NCBI RefSeq assembly: GCF_005576615.1
Contig: NZ_CP040331.1
Location: 124,001 to 188,000, forward strand
Direction of reading: 5' to 3'
DNA length: 64,000 bases
Origin: Natrinema versiforme
GTDB lineage: Archaea > Halobacteriota > Halobacteria > Halobacteriales > Natrialbaceae
Part shown: piece by piece, positions 26,212-35,468 of the stretch
How positions within the stretch are numbered: the first letter of the stretch is position 1
Layout: every line of letters starts with the position of its first letter
Made by a program: the position numbers and the translations under genes
The notes under the pieces: model-generated
The model's database searches: none
Told to the model about the DNA's origin: nothing
What the model saw: the letters and a program-made list of their open reading frames with translations, nothing else

Positions 26212-27426
26212 TTAGTCAGAAGCACTACTTGCGGGATTCGTGCCCCAATGGAAGAGGGCAGCCCCGAGAGCGGTGATAATTCCCAATAGGATGAGAGGAA
26301 GGATGGACCCACCAGTCATGCGATGGAATGCGCTTATAATGAGCGGGGAGAGGAATGCGGAACCAGCCACGGCAATATTAATCAAACCGACCGTCGCAGT
26401 TGCATTCTCGGATCCGAAGCGGGAAAGGACAATTGGTGACCAGAGCGAGGCGAGTGGTCCAAGAGCAATGCCAAACCCGAAGAGAACGACGTATATTAGA
26501 AGGTTCGAACGGGCAAATGGGAATCCGAACGCACAAAGACTGGCGAGGACGGCACTTGTCAGGAAGGTCTCGCGCTGACCTACGCGGTCTCCAACGATCC
26601 CTCCCCCAACGCGGGTGAAGACGCTGACGCCACCGATGACACTGAGTCCAGCAGCGGCGACGTTGACACCGATACCGTTCGCTGTGAGAATCTCAACAAG
26701 GTGGGCGGAGAGTACGTAATACCAGCTAAACGCAAGAGCAAACCCGATCGCGGTACTGAGAAACCGCGAGTTGCTGATTCTCGCGCGGAGCCATACAGCA
26801 TCAACTGTAGTTGTGTTCTGCGAGTCCCTCGGTGGCCGATGGTAGACGAGGCTCGAGACGAATACGAAAACGGCGGTCACACCAATGACGACAGCGAAGG
26901 CGGATCGGAAACCGGTCTGTTCGAACAGCCAGAGCCATGCGAACGGCAGCACGAGTGGGCCAAGACCAATCCCTGTCATCGTGAGACTTGTCGCAAGCCC
27001 TTGATAGGCATCAAACCATTGCGGTGCAAGCGAAACGACGATCGTAAACGCGGTACCTCCTGCCGTGCCGAGGAGGACAAAGACGACAATAACACCGAGA
27101 TACGACTCGACGATTTGCAGGAGTGCAATGGTAATAACGAGGCCGATGCCGGTCATCGCAAGGACAGGCCGGAGAGAGAACCGGGCGGCAAACACGCCGA
27201 ACAGGCCACCGACCATAAGGAAGACCGCAGTCGTGATCGAAAAGACCGACGAGACCTGTAATGCAGACAGACCGAAGGTCGCGGCGAGACGGTCGGCATA
27301 GACGGTGAACGTAAAGACTGCCCCCCAAATCGCCGTGAGGATGCAAATGCCGAGTCCGACGATCAGCCACCCTTGTGCGGAATCAAGTGCCTCTTCATGC
27401 GCGTTGGATACCTCGGTCGCCGTCAT
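26212..27426 (-). CDS. Major facilitator superfamily transporter (OxlT-like)
   Basis: A 404-residue carrier with 12 predicted helices. The N-terminal half includes YADRLAATFGLSALQVSSVFSI and the loop 2-3 region VFAARFSLRPVLAMTG. The C-terminal half includes GGGIVGDRVGQRETFLTSA, a GDRxGRR-like motif of MFS loop 8-9. The pattern resembles oxalate/formate and monocarboxylate antiporters. It is convergent with the HxlR gene with 13 bp between stops. Substrate cannot be told from sequence; an organic anion is the best guess. Confidence 0.9.
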   Translation of the reverse strand: MTATEVSNAHEEALDSAQGWLIVGLGICILTAIWGAVFTFTVYADRLAATFGLSALQVSSVFSITTAVFLMVGGLFGVFAARFSLRPVLAMTGIGLVITIALLQIVESYLGVIVVFVLLGTAGGTAFTIVVSLAPQWFDAYQGLATSLTMTGIGLGPLVLPFAWLWLFEQTGFRSAFAVVIGVTAVFVFVSSLVYHRPPRDSQNTTTVDAVWLRARISNSRFLSTAIGFALAFSWYYVLSAHLVEILTANGIGVNVAAAGLSVIGGVSVFTRVGGGIVGDRVGQRETFLTSAVLASLCAFGFPFARSNLLIYVVLFGFGIALGPLASLWSPIVLSRFGSENATATVGLINIAVAGSAFLSPLIISAFHRMTGGSILPLILLGIITALGAALFHWGTNPASSASD

Positions 27427-27678
27427 ACTCTGTCCCTCCTAGTGACGTAGTAGCGCGTCGTATATCTGCAAACGGAGGTCATTCTTCGGGATGTTTTGCC
27501 ATCTAAGTCGGTGGGTTTTGCCAAGTTGCTGTCTGAGATACTCATTACCTACGTTTGTCGCGTTATAAGTTTGGTTATGCCCGAAAGGATCATTTCGTGG
27601 GTACGCACGTCTTCCTGCGTCAGGGAGATGTCAGCCTGTCGTTGGCACCACTTCACGGAGCCTCATGTGGCTGATCCC

Positions 27679-27954
27679 TTACCGATCAAGAATCGCGATC
27701 TCTCTATCGCTCTGCACGCGGATCTCGTAGCCACGATACGTGAATTGCACGTAGCCCGATGGTTGGGGCGTATCACCGGTTTCGGAGTGAAAGAGTGTAT
27801 CCAACGCTTGGGGCTCGATCACCGAATACAGAGGCGGGGACAATTCCACTGGCTCAACGCCTTCCAAGTCGGAGATCAGATCGATGATCATCATACTCGG
27901 GTCCTCGGCTGACCCTGCTGTGGGTGACGTTTTCGTTTGAGTCTCTGCTTCCAT
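27679..27954 (-). CDS. HalOD1 output-domain protein
   Basis: A 91-residue acidic protein from ATG 27954 (MEAETQTKTSPTAG). The second half contains the haloarchaeal output domain 1 pattern: IDLISDLEGVEPVELSPPLYSVIEPQALD split over a helix and strand, then GYVQFTYRGYEIRVQSDREIAI. HalOD1 proteins are small stand-alone or response-regulator-linked effectors of unknown mechanism. It follows the bat-type regulator gene by about 110 bp on the same strand and may be co-expressed with it. Confidence 0.8.
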   Translation of the reverse strand: MEAETQTKTSPTAGSAEDPSMMIIDLISDLEGVEPVELSPPLYSVIEPQALDTLFHSETGDTPQPSGYVQFTYRGYEIRVQSDREIAILDR

Positions 27955-28062
27955 TACCAACTCGGTTCGCCGTGTGACCCCTCAACGGCATCGTCGAATA
28001 GTTCGGCTACTTTTACAAGGAACGGAGCAGTGCCCCAACTGTGCATCGTATCGCGGCCGGTA

Positions 28063-28734
28063 TCAATCCAATTCGGCGGCGAACAGGGAGTCAAATACCG
28101 TCGCGTTGATTCTGCGGAGATGGGTCGATAGCGTCGACGGAGCGATGTCAAGTTCGGCGGCGACATCTTTCGCACTGGCACCGCCTTTCTCGTAATAACC
28201 CATCCGAGTCGCGACCTGAGCAATCTGCTGCTGACGGTCAGTCAGTGCTGCTTTGATTCTGACTTGTTCATTCATCGGCTGTGCCCCGGAATTCCGGAGA
28301 ACCTCTAACTCGAATTGGATGTCCTTCTCGCGACAATAGTCCCACAACGCACTGAGGTGGTTCCGGTCGCCTGTCTCTAGCCAAAAGCGCCAGCCCAGAT
28401 CGGCACTTTCACTGTTGACGACGTGGATACCGAGTTCGTAGAGTGTCGGCGAGACGAATATCGTCGCCGGACCGAGCTGGACACGGTACATCCGTGTATC
28501 GCCGAAGTCCATTGTCTGTGTCCACTCCGCAACTGTATGGTCTCGAGCAAGTTCCGTCTCAAAAGCGTGGAACGCAACGTCCGTTACCCGATAGAAGACA
28601 GCCGGTTCGTCTGCGGTCGGTGCTGGACGGATAGATTCCTCAGTGATCGTTGCGTGGGGGACTGCTTCGAGCGTTGCCGCTAACGGGGCGTTCGGATGAG
28701 TCAGCACAACTTCGGCGATAAAGCTCTGGGGCAC
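28063..28734 (-). CDS. Bat-type HTH regulator
   Basis: About 223 residues, starting at the GTG at 28734, because the family begins at PQSFIAEVVLTHPN. The N-terminal part is a haloarchaeal sensor-like beta domain. The C-terminal 60 residues are the HTH_10 (bacterio-opsin activator) domain: LTDRQQQIAQVATRMGYYEK, SAKDVAAELDIAPSTLSTHLRR. Such proteins are one-component regulators of photo-, redox- or metabolic genes. The target is unknown; the HalOD1 gene downstream is the nearest candidate partner. Confidence 0.9.
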   Translation of the reverse strand: MPQSFIAEVVLTHPNAPLAATLEAVPHATITEESIRPAPTADEPAVFYRVTDVAFHAFETELARDHTVAEWTQTMDFGDTRMYRVQLGPATIFVSPTLYELGIHVVNSESADLGWRFWLETGDRNHLSALWDYCREKDIQFELEVLRNSGAQPMNEQVRIKAALTDRQQQIAQVATRMGYYEKGGASAKDVAAELDIAPSTLSTHLRRINATVFDSLFAAELD

Positions 28735-28779
28735 TAGGGACAACAGAAGTATCCGTCCATAGGGTAAAGTTTCTTCTGT

Positions 28780-29217
28780 TCAATTCAGTGGTGTTGCGAT
28801 ACGGACGAAGGATGGAGCAGTAAGATTTACCCTGTTGCCGACCACGGCTACGACCATCCCTTCGCGCTGGATGGGTTCGATCTTTCTGAGCGTTTGAGCC
28901 ACGGCGAACGCCACATCCGGCGTGGAAAGATGATCGACTGTGTATTCGATGGTTTCTTCGACGCGTTCCACCTCGAGCAGCTTCGTCGCGTACTGCTCGA
29001 CTTGCCCTGCTGCCTTCGCTAGCCGCAGGAATTTGTCTGTTCGGTCGTTTCGCTCGAGGACGTCAAGGCATGCCACCGCAACGTCGTCGGCGTACCACGG
29101 TCACTCGCCCTCCCATAGGTCGGGCGTGTCTCTCGTATCGTCGAGGATACGCTGAAGCTGGCCATCTTCCCACCCGCGGTCCGCTGCAGCGGCCGCGGCA
29201 CGAAATGGGGATTCGCT
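28780..29217 (-). pseudogene. Truncated, TGA-interrupted haloarchaeal gene
   Basis: Sense sequence from about 29217 (SESPFRAAAAAADRGW, DGQLQRILDDTRD) runs to an in-frame TGA at 29101. It continues in the same frame as PWYADDVAVACLDVLERNDRTDKFL and a helical C-terminal part to 28780. The TGA falls between Glu and Pro-Trp and could be a CGA to TGA change. The 5' end is cut off by a transposase remnant on the other strand. The helical, alanine-rich pattern reminds me of prenyl-synthase-like DUF7114 proteins, but I cannot confirm this. Confidence 0.5.
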
Positions 29218-29226
29218 GTCGGGCCG

Positions 29227-29304
29227 AGTGCATGGTATCGTCAGTTCCGTGAACTCGTCTTGACCGCCACTGTCTACAACCTCGAACAAGCCATCAAAGA
29301 ATGA
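29227..29304 (+). pseudogene. C-terminal scrap of an IS transposase
   Basis: Twenty-five codons read as a DDE transposase tail: SAWYRQFRELVLTATVYNL, then EQAIKE and a stop. It resembles the RYWWNQFREL tail at 15.0 kb but is a different sequence. It abuts the truncated gene on the opposite strand, so an insertion probably caused that truncation. Confidence 0.5.
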
Positions 29305-29392
29305 TCGCTACACTGTCCGTGGATTCAACAAGGCAGATTCGTCCGAAAACTAGATTCCCGACTACCACCTCGCGTTCGATCTCGACGAGCTA

Positions 29393-30652
29393 CTATCCCA
29401 TTTTCTGTGCCGTTCGAACGACAAGCGTTCCAGTGACGGCACCGATAACTGCAACGATGAACAGTGAGCTCGAGTAAAACAGCGCTACTGCTCCGGCGAT
29501 GAGTAATGGTCGCGGCAATTCACCAGCCGGCACGCCAGCCATCATTGCAGTCAATCCGACCACAGAACCGATTCCAGGGACTATTTGCGCAAGTGCTGCC
29601 CCGATGGCTGCACCTCCAGCCAGAAGCGGAAATATTGGACCGCCTTTCCAGCCTGTCTCCAGCATCACGCTCACCAGCATAATTTTGGCGAGCCCAGCCA
29701 CGAGCAACGCCTCGGCTGTGAGCGGAAGCCCAGCAAAGAGTGCACCGATAGCTTCCTGGCCTGAGAACAGTAATCTCGGCGCAACGGCTCCAGCGAACCC
29801 CAGAGCGAAACCTCCAACCGTTGATCGAATGAGGTGATTTTCCTCTCTTCGATGGGCTTGCAATCGATGTCGAAAGCGGAGGTACATCACGGAAACGAAC
29901 CCTCCGAGTGCCCCAAAGAAAGCTGCCCCGATGAGACGCCATGTCGGATTTGTCGATCGGAACTCGGGGACAGTGTACCCGAAATGTAACCCGTTTCCAG
30001 CGGCTACTTTGAGAGTTGTGAGTCCGAGAGCAATCGCAGCAAGCCCCGGTATCCACCGCCACCATAGTGGAACCGGGAGGACGTCGCTCTTTCCGACGGG
30101 GTGATTGAGTCTGTCAGTCGCAGGAAAACAGAGATCTCGGAACGACGTACTCGTACCCGCGAGCGTCCCAGCCCACGCAGTACGCATCGCATGTTTCAGC
30201 CTCGCGAGAGCGTGTGAGCTCATCCCACCGCCGATCGCCATTAACGCAAGTTCGGGACCGAGACTCGCTCCGAAGGCAAGCGAGACCAGCGAATTTATCG
30301 CCCCTTTCGAGATTTCATCATGATCGACGGTCCCGCCACCGCGGATTTCGGCCAGTAATTCCTCGACGTCACCCGGATAGTCGCCGAGATGGATACGCCC
30401 GATCCCGAGCGTGATACCTCCGACAGTACAGACGAGAATTGTATACAGCGGGTGATTTGGCAACACTGTGATCACCTCTGGAATTGTTTTCCAGAGGAGA
30501 GACGTAACCCAGTAGAGAATGCGAAGGAATGCGCCCGTCATGAGCCCGATGACGGTAGCGAGACAGACTGCGAGAAGGACGACGCGGGAAAGGTTGCAAA
30601 CCGCGAGCGAGATGGTGCGTCCTTGGTAGCCGTACCTCGATATATCAACCAT
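29393..30652 (-). CDS. ClC-family chloride channel/antiporter
   Basis: A 419-residue membrane protein with about ten to twelve helices. The anion-pathway motifs are recognisable: GASLGPELALMAIGG (the GxxxGPE loop), an ETGWKGGPIFPLLAGGAAIGA segment matching the GxFxP loop, and AGVPAGELPRPLLIAGAVALF. In H+-coupled ClC exchangers a glutamate sits in the GxxxGPE loop, and it is present here. Chloride is the dominant anion in a halophile, so a role in anion balance is plausible. It is monocistronic. Confidence 0.91.
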   Translation of the reverse strand: MVDISRYGYQGRTISLAVCNLSRVVLLAVCLATVIGLMTGAFLRILYWVTSLLWKTIPEVITVLPNHPLYTILVCTVGGITLGIGRIHLGDYPGDVEELLAEIRGGGTVDHDEISKGAINSLVSLAFGASLGPELALMAIGGGMSSHALARLKHAMRTAWAGTLAGTSTSFRDLCFPATDRLNHPVGKSDVLPVPLWWRWIPGLAAIALGLTTLKVAAGNGLHFGYTVPEFRSTNPTWRLIGAAFFGALGGFVSVMYLRFRHRLQAHRREENHLIRSTVGGFALGFAGAVAPRLLFSGQEAIGALFAGLPLTAEALLVAGLAKIMLVSVMLETGWKGGPIFPLLAGGAAIGAALAQIVPGIGSVVGLTAMMAGVPAGELPRPLLIAGAVALFYSSSLFIVAVIGAVTGTLVVRTAQKMG

Positions 30653-30716
30653 CGCCGTGTAAGCTACTCTAACGGGATGGAGCAGGAATCAATTTCGTTT
30701 TGACTACGACCCGTCT

Positions 30717-31022
30717 TTAGAGCGATGCTATCCCTTTGCCTTCTGCGGATTCAACAGAGCCGTCTGCTGGATCGTAGGCATTGATGAGTGATTGAGCGTA
30801 TTCCCAATCTGGGTTGTCTCCGAGCATTGGTTGCTTGAGAGTGGTATTCACCTCGTCAACGGTGTCCCAGTAAATATCGCGGAATCGATTATTGCTGCTT
30901 TGTTCACGTACATCTGTGAGGGCTGGGTCCACTGAGCAAGCTGGGTGAAGAGGTCTGAATCCCGACGTGGAATGAGTTGGTCTTCCGGTGTGATCGTTCA
31001 GAAGATAGCTCGGATGGAGCAA
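30717..31022 (-). CDS. Uncharacterised fragment-like protein (101 aa)
   Basis: Residues 45-101 look protein-like: NNRFRDIYWDTVDEVNTTLKQP, GDNPDWEYAQSLINAYDPADGS and an acidic end. The first 40 residues do not. The composition resembles the C-terminal part of an extracellular solute-binding protein, so this may be a remnant of a lost transporter gene. No start or family can be established. Confidence 0.3.
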   Translation of the reverse strand: MLHPSYLLNDHTGRPTHSTSGFRPLHPACSVDPALTDVREQSSNNRFRDIYWDTVDEVNTTLKQPMLGDNPDWEYAQSLINAYDPADGSVESAEGKGIASL

Positions 31023-31350
31023 CCATCACTTCCCGAACCGAACGCTAGCAAGGTGACCCTGTTGAAACTTCAGACACTAACAGAATCGGATAGTCTATCC
31101 GGCATTGGATAAAATTCTGTGTTTTCTTGTAATTGAATAGATATCGGATGAAATACAATAGAAGCTACACAATCATATACGATTTGATATTATGGCAAAA
31201 TATTTTGTCAAGGGTATTCTGTAGAAGAGAACCCGTGAATGTTTCGTGTCGTTCGCAACTTAACAATCCACTTCCGCTCACAGTTTCGGAAGATGAGCTA
31301 TTTTGGGAAATGTTCGAGTTGATTCTGCATCGTATCTATTCTATAGTCAT
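31023..31350. other. AT-rich intergenic stretch
   Basis: This 328-bp spacer between the fragment and the tail of the flavoprotein gene is notably AT-rich, with many ATAT and TATTTTG words. I see no gene, repeat or stable hairpin in it. Confidence 0.4.
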
Positions 31351-32370
31351 TCAGTCATATGTGTGGAATTCGACTTCTTGCTCGAGAAGTTCGTCGGGAA
31401 TCCCTGGAACTTCATCGGACCGGACTGGACCCTGTTCCTCGATGACGTCGAGATCGCGGGGAAATTCACGTAACTCGAAATGCAATGAAATACCAGCCTT
31501 TGCTCCTTCGCCCAATGCAATCGGGAGTTGATTATGCCCAGGTGTCAGGTCTCCCACTGCATAGACGCGATCGACTGTTGTCTGCCCGTGATCATCAACG
31601 ACGACCGTCCCATCATCATTGATATCACAGTCGAGGTTGCGGGCTATACCGTTGTTGTACTCGGCACCGTACATGGCAAAACCACCCTTGTACTCGCGAA
31701 CCATGCCGTCTTCGAACTCGAGGGCTGCTAACCAGCTATCTTTGTCGTTTTGAACGCCAGTGATGTCCTCGTGAATGATATCGATCGGATGGTTCGAGAG
31801 CATCGTTGCCGTCTTGTCGCTCCATTCAGGGCTATCATTGCGAGTGAGTAGATCGACATCGTCGGTGAAGTTCAGCATGATCGCAGCTACGTGTGCAGCG
31901 CTCTCCCCGTATCCCATGACGTAGACGGGTTCATCGACGAACATGTAGGCATCACAGTGCAAGCAGTAGTGGAGTCCACGGCCGGTCCGCGGTAGTGGCG
32001 GTTCTGGGCGGACATCGTTGAATCCCGTCGCGAGAACAACGTACTCTGTGCGATAGTCAGCATTGTTTCCGCAGAGACGGATCGAACCATCCTCATTGCT
32101 ATCACAGGAGACGAGTAGATCAGTGTGAACATCGCACCCGTACTCCCGAAGTTGGTCTCTACCAACCGAGAGAAATTCGTTCCCGGATGTCTCCTCCGTG
32201 ACACCCAGTAAATTGTGAACCTCTTGCATCATCGCTGCGCGTCCACCGCCTCGATCGACGACGGCCGTTCGATGACCGAGTCGCGTCGTATACAGCGCTG
32301 CGGTCATTCCAGCCGGACCGCCTCCGACGACGAGAACTTCGTAATCGTGAACAGTTGAATCAGTAGCCAT
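31351..32370 (-). CDS. Thioredoxin reductase-like flavoprotein
   Basis: A 339-residue FAD/NAD(P)H oxidoreductase starting at ATG 32370 (MATDSTVHDYEVLVVGGGPAGMTA). The FAD GxGxxG site is at the N-terminus. A redox pair CLHC lies in HYCLHCDAYMF, where thioredoxin reductases have CAxC. The late FAD motif is YAVGDLTPGHNQLPIALGEGAKAG. The cysteine spacing supports a disulfide reductase, but its partner is probably not standard TrxA, since true trxB lies next door. It is separated from trxB by about 160 bp on the same strand. Confidence 0.88.
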   Translation of the reverse strand: MATDSTVHDYEVLVVGGGPAGMTAALYTTRLGHRTAVVDRGGGRAAMMQEVHNLLGVTEETSGNEFLSVGRDQLREYGCDVHTDLLVSCDSNEDGSIRLCGNNADYRTEYVVLATGFNDVRPEPPLPRTGRGLHYCLHCDAYMFVDEPVYVMGYGESAAHVAAIMLNFTDDVDLLTRNDSPEWSDKTATMLSNHPIDIIHEDITGVQNDKDSWLAALEFEDGMVREYKGGFAMYGAEYNNGIARNLDCDINDDGTVVVDDHGQTTVDRVYAVGDLTPGHNQLPIALGEGAKAGISLHFELREFPRDLDVIEEQGPVRSDEVPGIPDELLEQEVEFHTYD

Positions 32371-32531
32371 CGTCTCTTCGTCCGATATCGACACATAAAA
32401 TGGTGGTTCGAAATTGGCGTGATATTGTGGATACAGTGACAAAGACAGCGAGTGAGTTCTAGTTCTTGAATTCTATAGACTTACTGAGCAGCCGTTCCTA
32501 ATCTAATAATTCATAGAATGCATGTTTCCAG

Positions 32532-33575
32532 CTACAGAGGAATCTCAAATGCGGCCTCTTCTGTTCGCTCGAGCGTCTCGAGGTGCGCTTCGGCATCGAG
32601 TGCTGCCATGCTGCCGGTTCCGGCAGCGGTGACCGCCTGTTGATAGTGCGGATCAGCGACGTCGCCGGCGGCGAAGACGCCCTCGACCGCCGTCTCAGTC
32701 GTCGCGCGGCCGGCGTCGTCGGTTCGAGTGTAGAGGTAGCCACTTTCGTCGCGATTGACGGTGGTTCCGCCGAGGAACTCGGTGTTCGGTGTGTGGCCGA
32801 TGGCGTAGAACACGCCGCCGACATCGACGGACTCTCGGTCGACGTCGACGCCGGTCGCGGCCTTCTTCGCGGGATAGCCGTCGGGATGCGAGACGAGCGT
32901 CGCGCTGGTGACGCCCTCCTCCTGCGAGCCGTGTATCGCCTCGAGTTCCGTGTTCCAGCGGAACTCGATAGTTTCGTTGTCGCGGGCGCGGTCGGCCATG
33001 ATCTCGGAGGCGCGCAGTTCCTCGCGACGGTGAACGATTGTCACATTATTGGCGAACTTCGCGAGGAAGAGCGCCTCTTCCATCGCCGAATCGCCGCCGC
33101 CGATCACGAGGACGTCGTCACCGCGGTGGAATGCGCCGTCGCAGGTCGCACACGTGGAGAGTCCGTAGCCCATCAGTTCGTCTTCGTTCTCGGCGCCGAC
33201 CCAGCGAGCGCTCGCGCCGCTCGCGACGATCAGCGCACGCGTTTGCAACGTGTCGCCGTTCGAGAGTTCGAGTTCGAACGGCCGCTCTGCGAGCATCGCG
33301 TTTTCGACAGTGCCGTGGGTGAACTCAGCGCCGAAGCGCTCGGCCTGATCCTTCCCGTTTTGAATCAGCTCCATCCCGCCGACGCCCTCAGGGAAGCCGA
33401 GGTAGTTCTCGACGTCGGTCGTCAGCGTCAGTTGGCCGCCCGGTTCGGGTCCTTCGAGCACCAACGGCTCGAGGTCGGCCCGCGCGGCGTAGACGGCCGC
33501 GGAGAGGCCGGCGACGCCGGAACCGACGATCACTACGTTGCGAACATCCGCGATCGTGTCTGTTTCCTCGTTCAT
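32532..33575 (-). CDS. trxB: Thioredoxin reductase
   Basis: A 347-residue FAD-dependent enzyme that reduces thioredoxin with NAD(P)H. It has the FAD site GSGVAGLSAA (18-27), the redox-active CATC (142-145), the NAD(P) site IGGGDSAMEEA and the terminal FAD motif GVFAAGDVADPHYQQAVTAAGTG. Its start codon overlaps the trxA stop by four bases (ATGA), so the two are translated together. Confidence 0.95.
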   Translation of the reverse strand: MNEETDTIADVRNVVIVGSGVAGLSAAVYAARADLEPLVLEGPEPGGQLTLTTDVENYLGFPEGVGGMELIQNGKDQAERFGAEFTHGTVENAMLAERPFELELSNGDTLQTRALIVASGASARWVGAENEDELMGYGLSTCATCDGAFHRGDDVLVIGGGDSAMEEALFLAKFANNVTIVHRREELRASEIMADRARDNETIEFRWNTELEAIHGSQEEGVTSATLVSHPDGYPAKKAATGVDVDRESVDVGGVFYAIGHTPNTEFLGGTTVNRDESGYLYTRTDDAGRATTETAVEGVFAAGDVADPHYQQAVTAAGTGSMAALDAEAHLETLERTEEAAFEIPL

Positions 33576-33928
33576 TCGGTGTATCTCTCGATCAGGCTAC
33601 GGAGTCGGTCTTCCGGCAGCGCGCCGGACTGCTGTTCGACCTGCTCGCCGTCAGCGAAGAGGGCTAGCGTTGGCACACCCCGAACGCCGAACGAGCCCGC
33701 GAGTTGCTGGTGTTCGTCGACGTCGACCTTGGCGATCACGGCCTCGGTCGTGTCCGCGAGCTGCTCGAGGACGGGATTGAGCATCTGACAGGGGCCACAC
33801 CAGTCGGCGTAGAAGTCCACGAGAACGACATCGTGCGCCGTTGTGACGTCCTCGAGGTGGCTTCTCCCCTCGATGTAGATCGGTTCGTCGAGCGATTCTC
33901 CGGAGGCACCGCGTGCATCAGTTGCCAT
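33572..33928 (-). CDS. trxA: Thioredoxin
   Basis: A 118-residue cytosolic thiol-disulfide carrier with active site WCGPC (Cys44 and Cys47), the cis-proline GVPTLALF and the usual fold length plus an acidic extension of about 15 residues. I chose ATG 33928 because a TATA-like TTTAAAC (about 33951-33960) lies the right distance upstream for a leaderless mRNA. A word related to the CAATA motif family, TTGTACAATAT, sits just beyond that TATA (about 33974). It forms an operon with trxB. Confidence 0.95.
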   Translation of the reverse strand: MATDARGASGESLDEPIYIEGRSHLEDVTTAHDVVLVDFYADWCGPCQMLNPVLEQLADTTEAVIAKVDVDEHQQLAGSFGVRGVPTLALFADGEQVEQQSGALPEDRLRSLIERYTE

Positions 33929-34146
33929 CACCACTACGTATGGACTGATAGTGTTTAAAGGTTTTGTGAGAATTGTACAATATATGGGCCATAGTAGAGG
34001 CTGTCTTCATTCTTCACACTACGACGAATGAACCGATCCGTGGACCGCGCTAAGTAGAGGTTCGGTGAGGATGATTGAAGAGACGTGACAACGCTTTCGT
34101 CGGTCGAACCGTCCCGATCGGTTTTGCACAGTAACCTAACAACCGC

Positions 34147-34809
34147 TCATTCGACAGAGTCGGCCGACCGATCTGAAATAGCCGCGTCAAAGCGGGTGAA
34201 ATACCCAACTCGCGTTCCGACGCGCGCGCCGAACGTCAGTCCCCGCTGTTCGACACGGCGTCGCAGCCCTTCGAACCCGACGAAGTGCGGGTCGGGGAGA
34301 GACTCACCGATGACGAGTCGACCGTCGGGTTTCAAAACCCGCTCGAGTTCGTCGAGGGCTCGCTCTTGGTCAGGAATTTCCCCGAGGACTAAGATCAGAT
34401 ACGCAGCGTCGAACGTGTCGTCCGGATACGGAAGCGATCGTGCGTCGCTGCGGATCGGTTCGACGTTCGGGTTCCCTTCCTGTCGCATTCGCGTTCGGAC
34501 GTGTTCGACCATCTCCGATTGGACGTCCACGGCGTGCAGTGTCCCCGACGGTTCGATTGCCCGTGCGACCATCCCGGTATAGTAGCCGGTTCCCGGTCCG
34601 ACCTCGAGAAGACGTTCACTGGGCTGGGGCTTGAGTACGTCGCGCAGCCGGGAGCGAGTAATGACCGGACGCGGGAAGTTGATCGCGTGGCGCTGGGCGT
34701 ACGGGCACGGTGATGGGTTCGATCGCCACCGAAGGGCGTATCCGAGTCCGGCGAGCAGCGTGAGTCCGAGCAGGGCGGCGATCGCTCGTACGGTACGACG
34801 AGAAACCAT
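34147..34809 (-). CDS. Membrane-anchored class I methyltransferase
   Basis: A 220-residue protein. Residues 5-27 form one hydrophobic helix (AIAALLGLTLLAGLGYAL), an anchor that most family members lack. The SAM-binding motif I is LLEVGPGTGYYTGMVAR, followed by the acidic HAVDVQSEM and the DAAYLILVLGEIPD region. It is divergent from a DUF302 gene 110 bp away. A second DUF302/methyltransferase pair occurs at 41.6-42.6 kb. A small-molecule substrate such as a thiol, metalloid or quinone is plausible but unproven. Confidence 0.87.
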   Translation of the reverse strand: MVSRRTVRAIAALLGLTLLAGLGYALRWRSNPSPCPYAQRHAINFPRPVITRSRLRDVLKPQPSERLLEVGPGTGYYTGMVARAIEPSGTLHAVDVQSEMVEHVRTRMRQEGNPNVEPIRSDARSLPYPDDTFDAAYLILVLGEIPDQERALDELERVLKPDGRLVIGESLPDPHFVGFEGLRRRVEQRGLTFGARVGTRVGYFTRFDAAISDRSADSVE

Positions 34810-34918
34810 AGTACTCCCTTCATCGTGGACGGACTACAGTCTTCCTCAACTGACGCACGTGCTGCAGGCTTGCTGGTGCTACCCCAACTACGACCGTTCT
34901 CGAAATCAGTCGTACAGT

Positions 34919-35302
34919 ATGTCCTATACGCTTCGTACACAAGTCGAAGGCGAGTTTGACGACATCGTCGAGAAAACGATCGACACCCTTGAGGACGAGG
35001 GGTTCGGCGTGCTCTGCGATATCGACGTCCGGGAAACGCTGAAAAAGAAACTCGACGAGGACTTCCGGCAGTATAGAATCCTGGGTGCGTGCAATCCGCA
35101 GTTGGCCCATCAGGGACTCGAGCACGATCTCGAACTCGGGACGTTGCTCCCGTGTAACGTCGTCGTGTACGACGATGACGACGGCGTCGTCGTTAGCGCG
35201 GTCGACCCGCAGCGTCTGATTGGTGTCGCTGACGACGACGAACTCGACCCGATCGGTGACGATGCTTACGAACGCTTCGAACGCGTTCTCGAGTCGTTAT
35301 AG
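34919..35302 (+). CDS. DUF302 protein (first copy)
   Basis: A 127-residue protein from ATG 34919 (MSYTLRTQVEGEFDDIV). It has the DUF302 core: a helix ending in LEDEGFGVLCDIDVRETLKKKL, then YRILGACNPQLAHQ with a conserved Cys-Asn, and LLPCNVVVYDDDDG with a second Cys. The two cysteines and fold suggest ligand or metal/thiol binding; no enzyme activity is established for the family. It shares the CNP and PCNVVV motifs with the copy at 41.6 kb. It is divergently transcribed with the anchored methyltransferase. Confidence 0.85.
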   Translation: MSYTLRTQVEGEFDDIVEKTIDTLEDEGFGVLCDIDVRETLKKKLDEDFRQYRILGACNPQLAHQGLEHDLELGTLLPCNVVVYDDDDGVVVSAVDPQRLIGVADDDELDPIGDDAYERFERVLESL

Positions 35303-35468
35303 TTCGGGTCCGGTGCAGCCATTCATGATCGCTCCTGTCGTCCCAAGCGAAGGGCGAATTTCACAAAGAAAACAGGGCAGGAGGTGACTGGAAGGATTCC
35401 AATGGAGAAGACGTGCCACGGAACCGATGATCGACCGTACAGAACCGATTCGAGTCTGACTGCGCGAA

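Noticed and set aside
31133-31531. A 132-codon plus-strand frame
   Set aside because: Half lies in AT-rich spacer and half is antisense to the flavoprotein gene; composition is not protein-like.
32583-33788. A 401-codon open frame opposite trxB and trxA
   Set aside because: Antisense artefact of GC-rich codons; no domain, and both sense genes are certain.
33985-34080. AGTAGAGG words near TCTTCATTC and GATTGAAG in the gap before the methyltransferase gene
   Set aside because: Looked like IS ends, but the repeats are too short and there is no transposase or consistent spacing.
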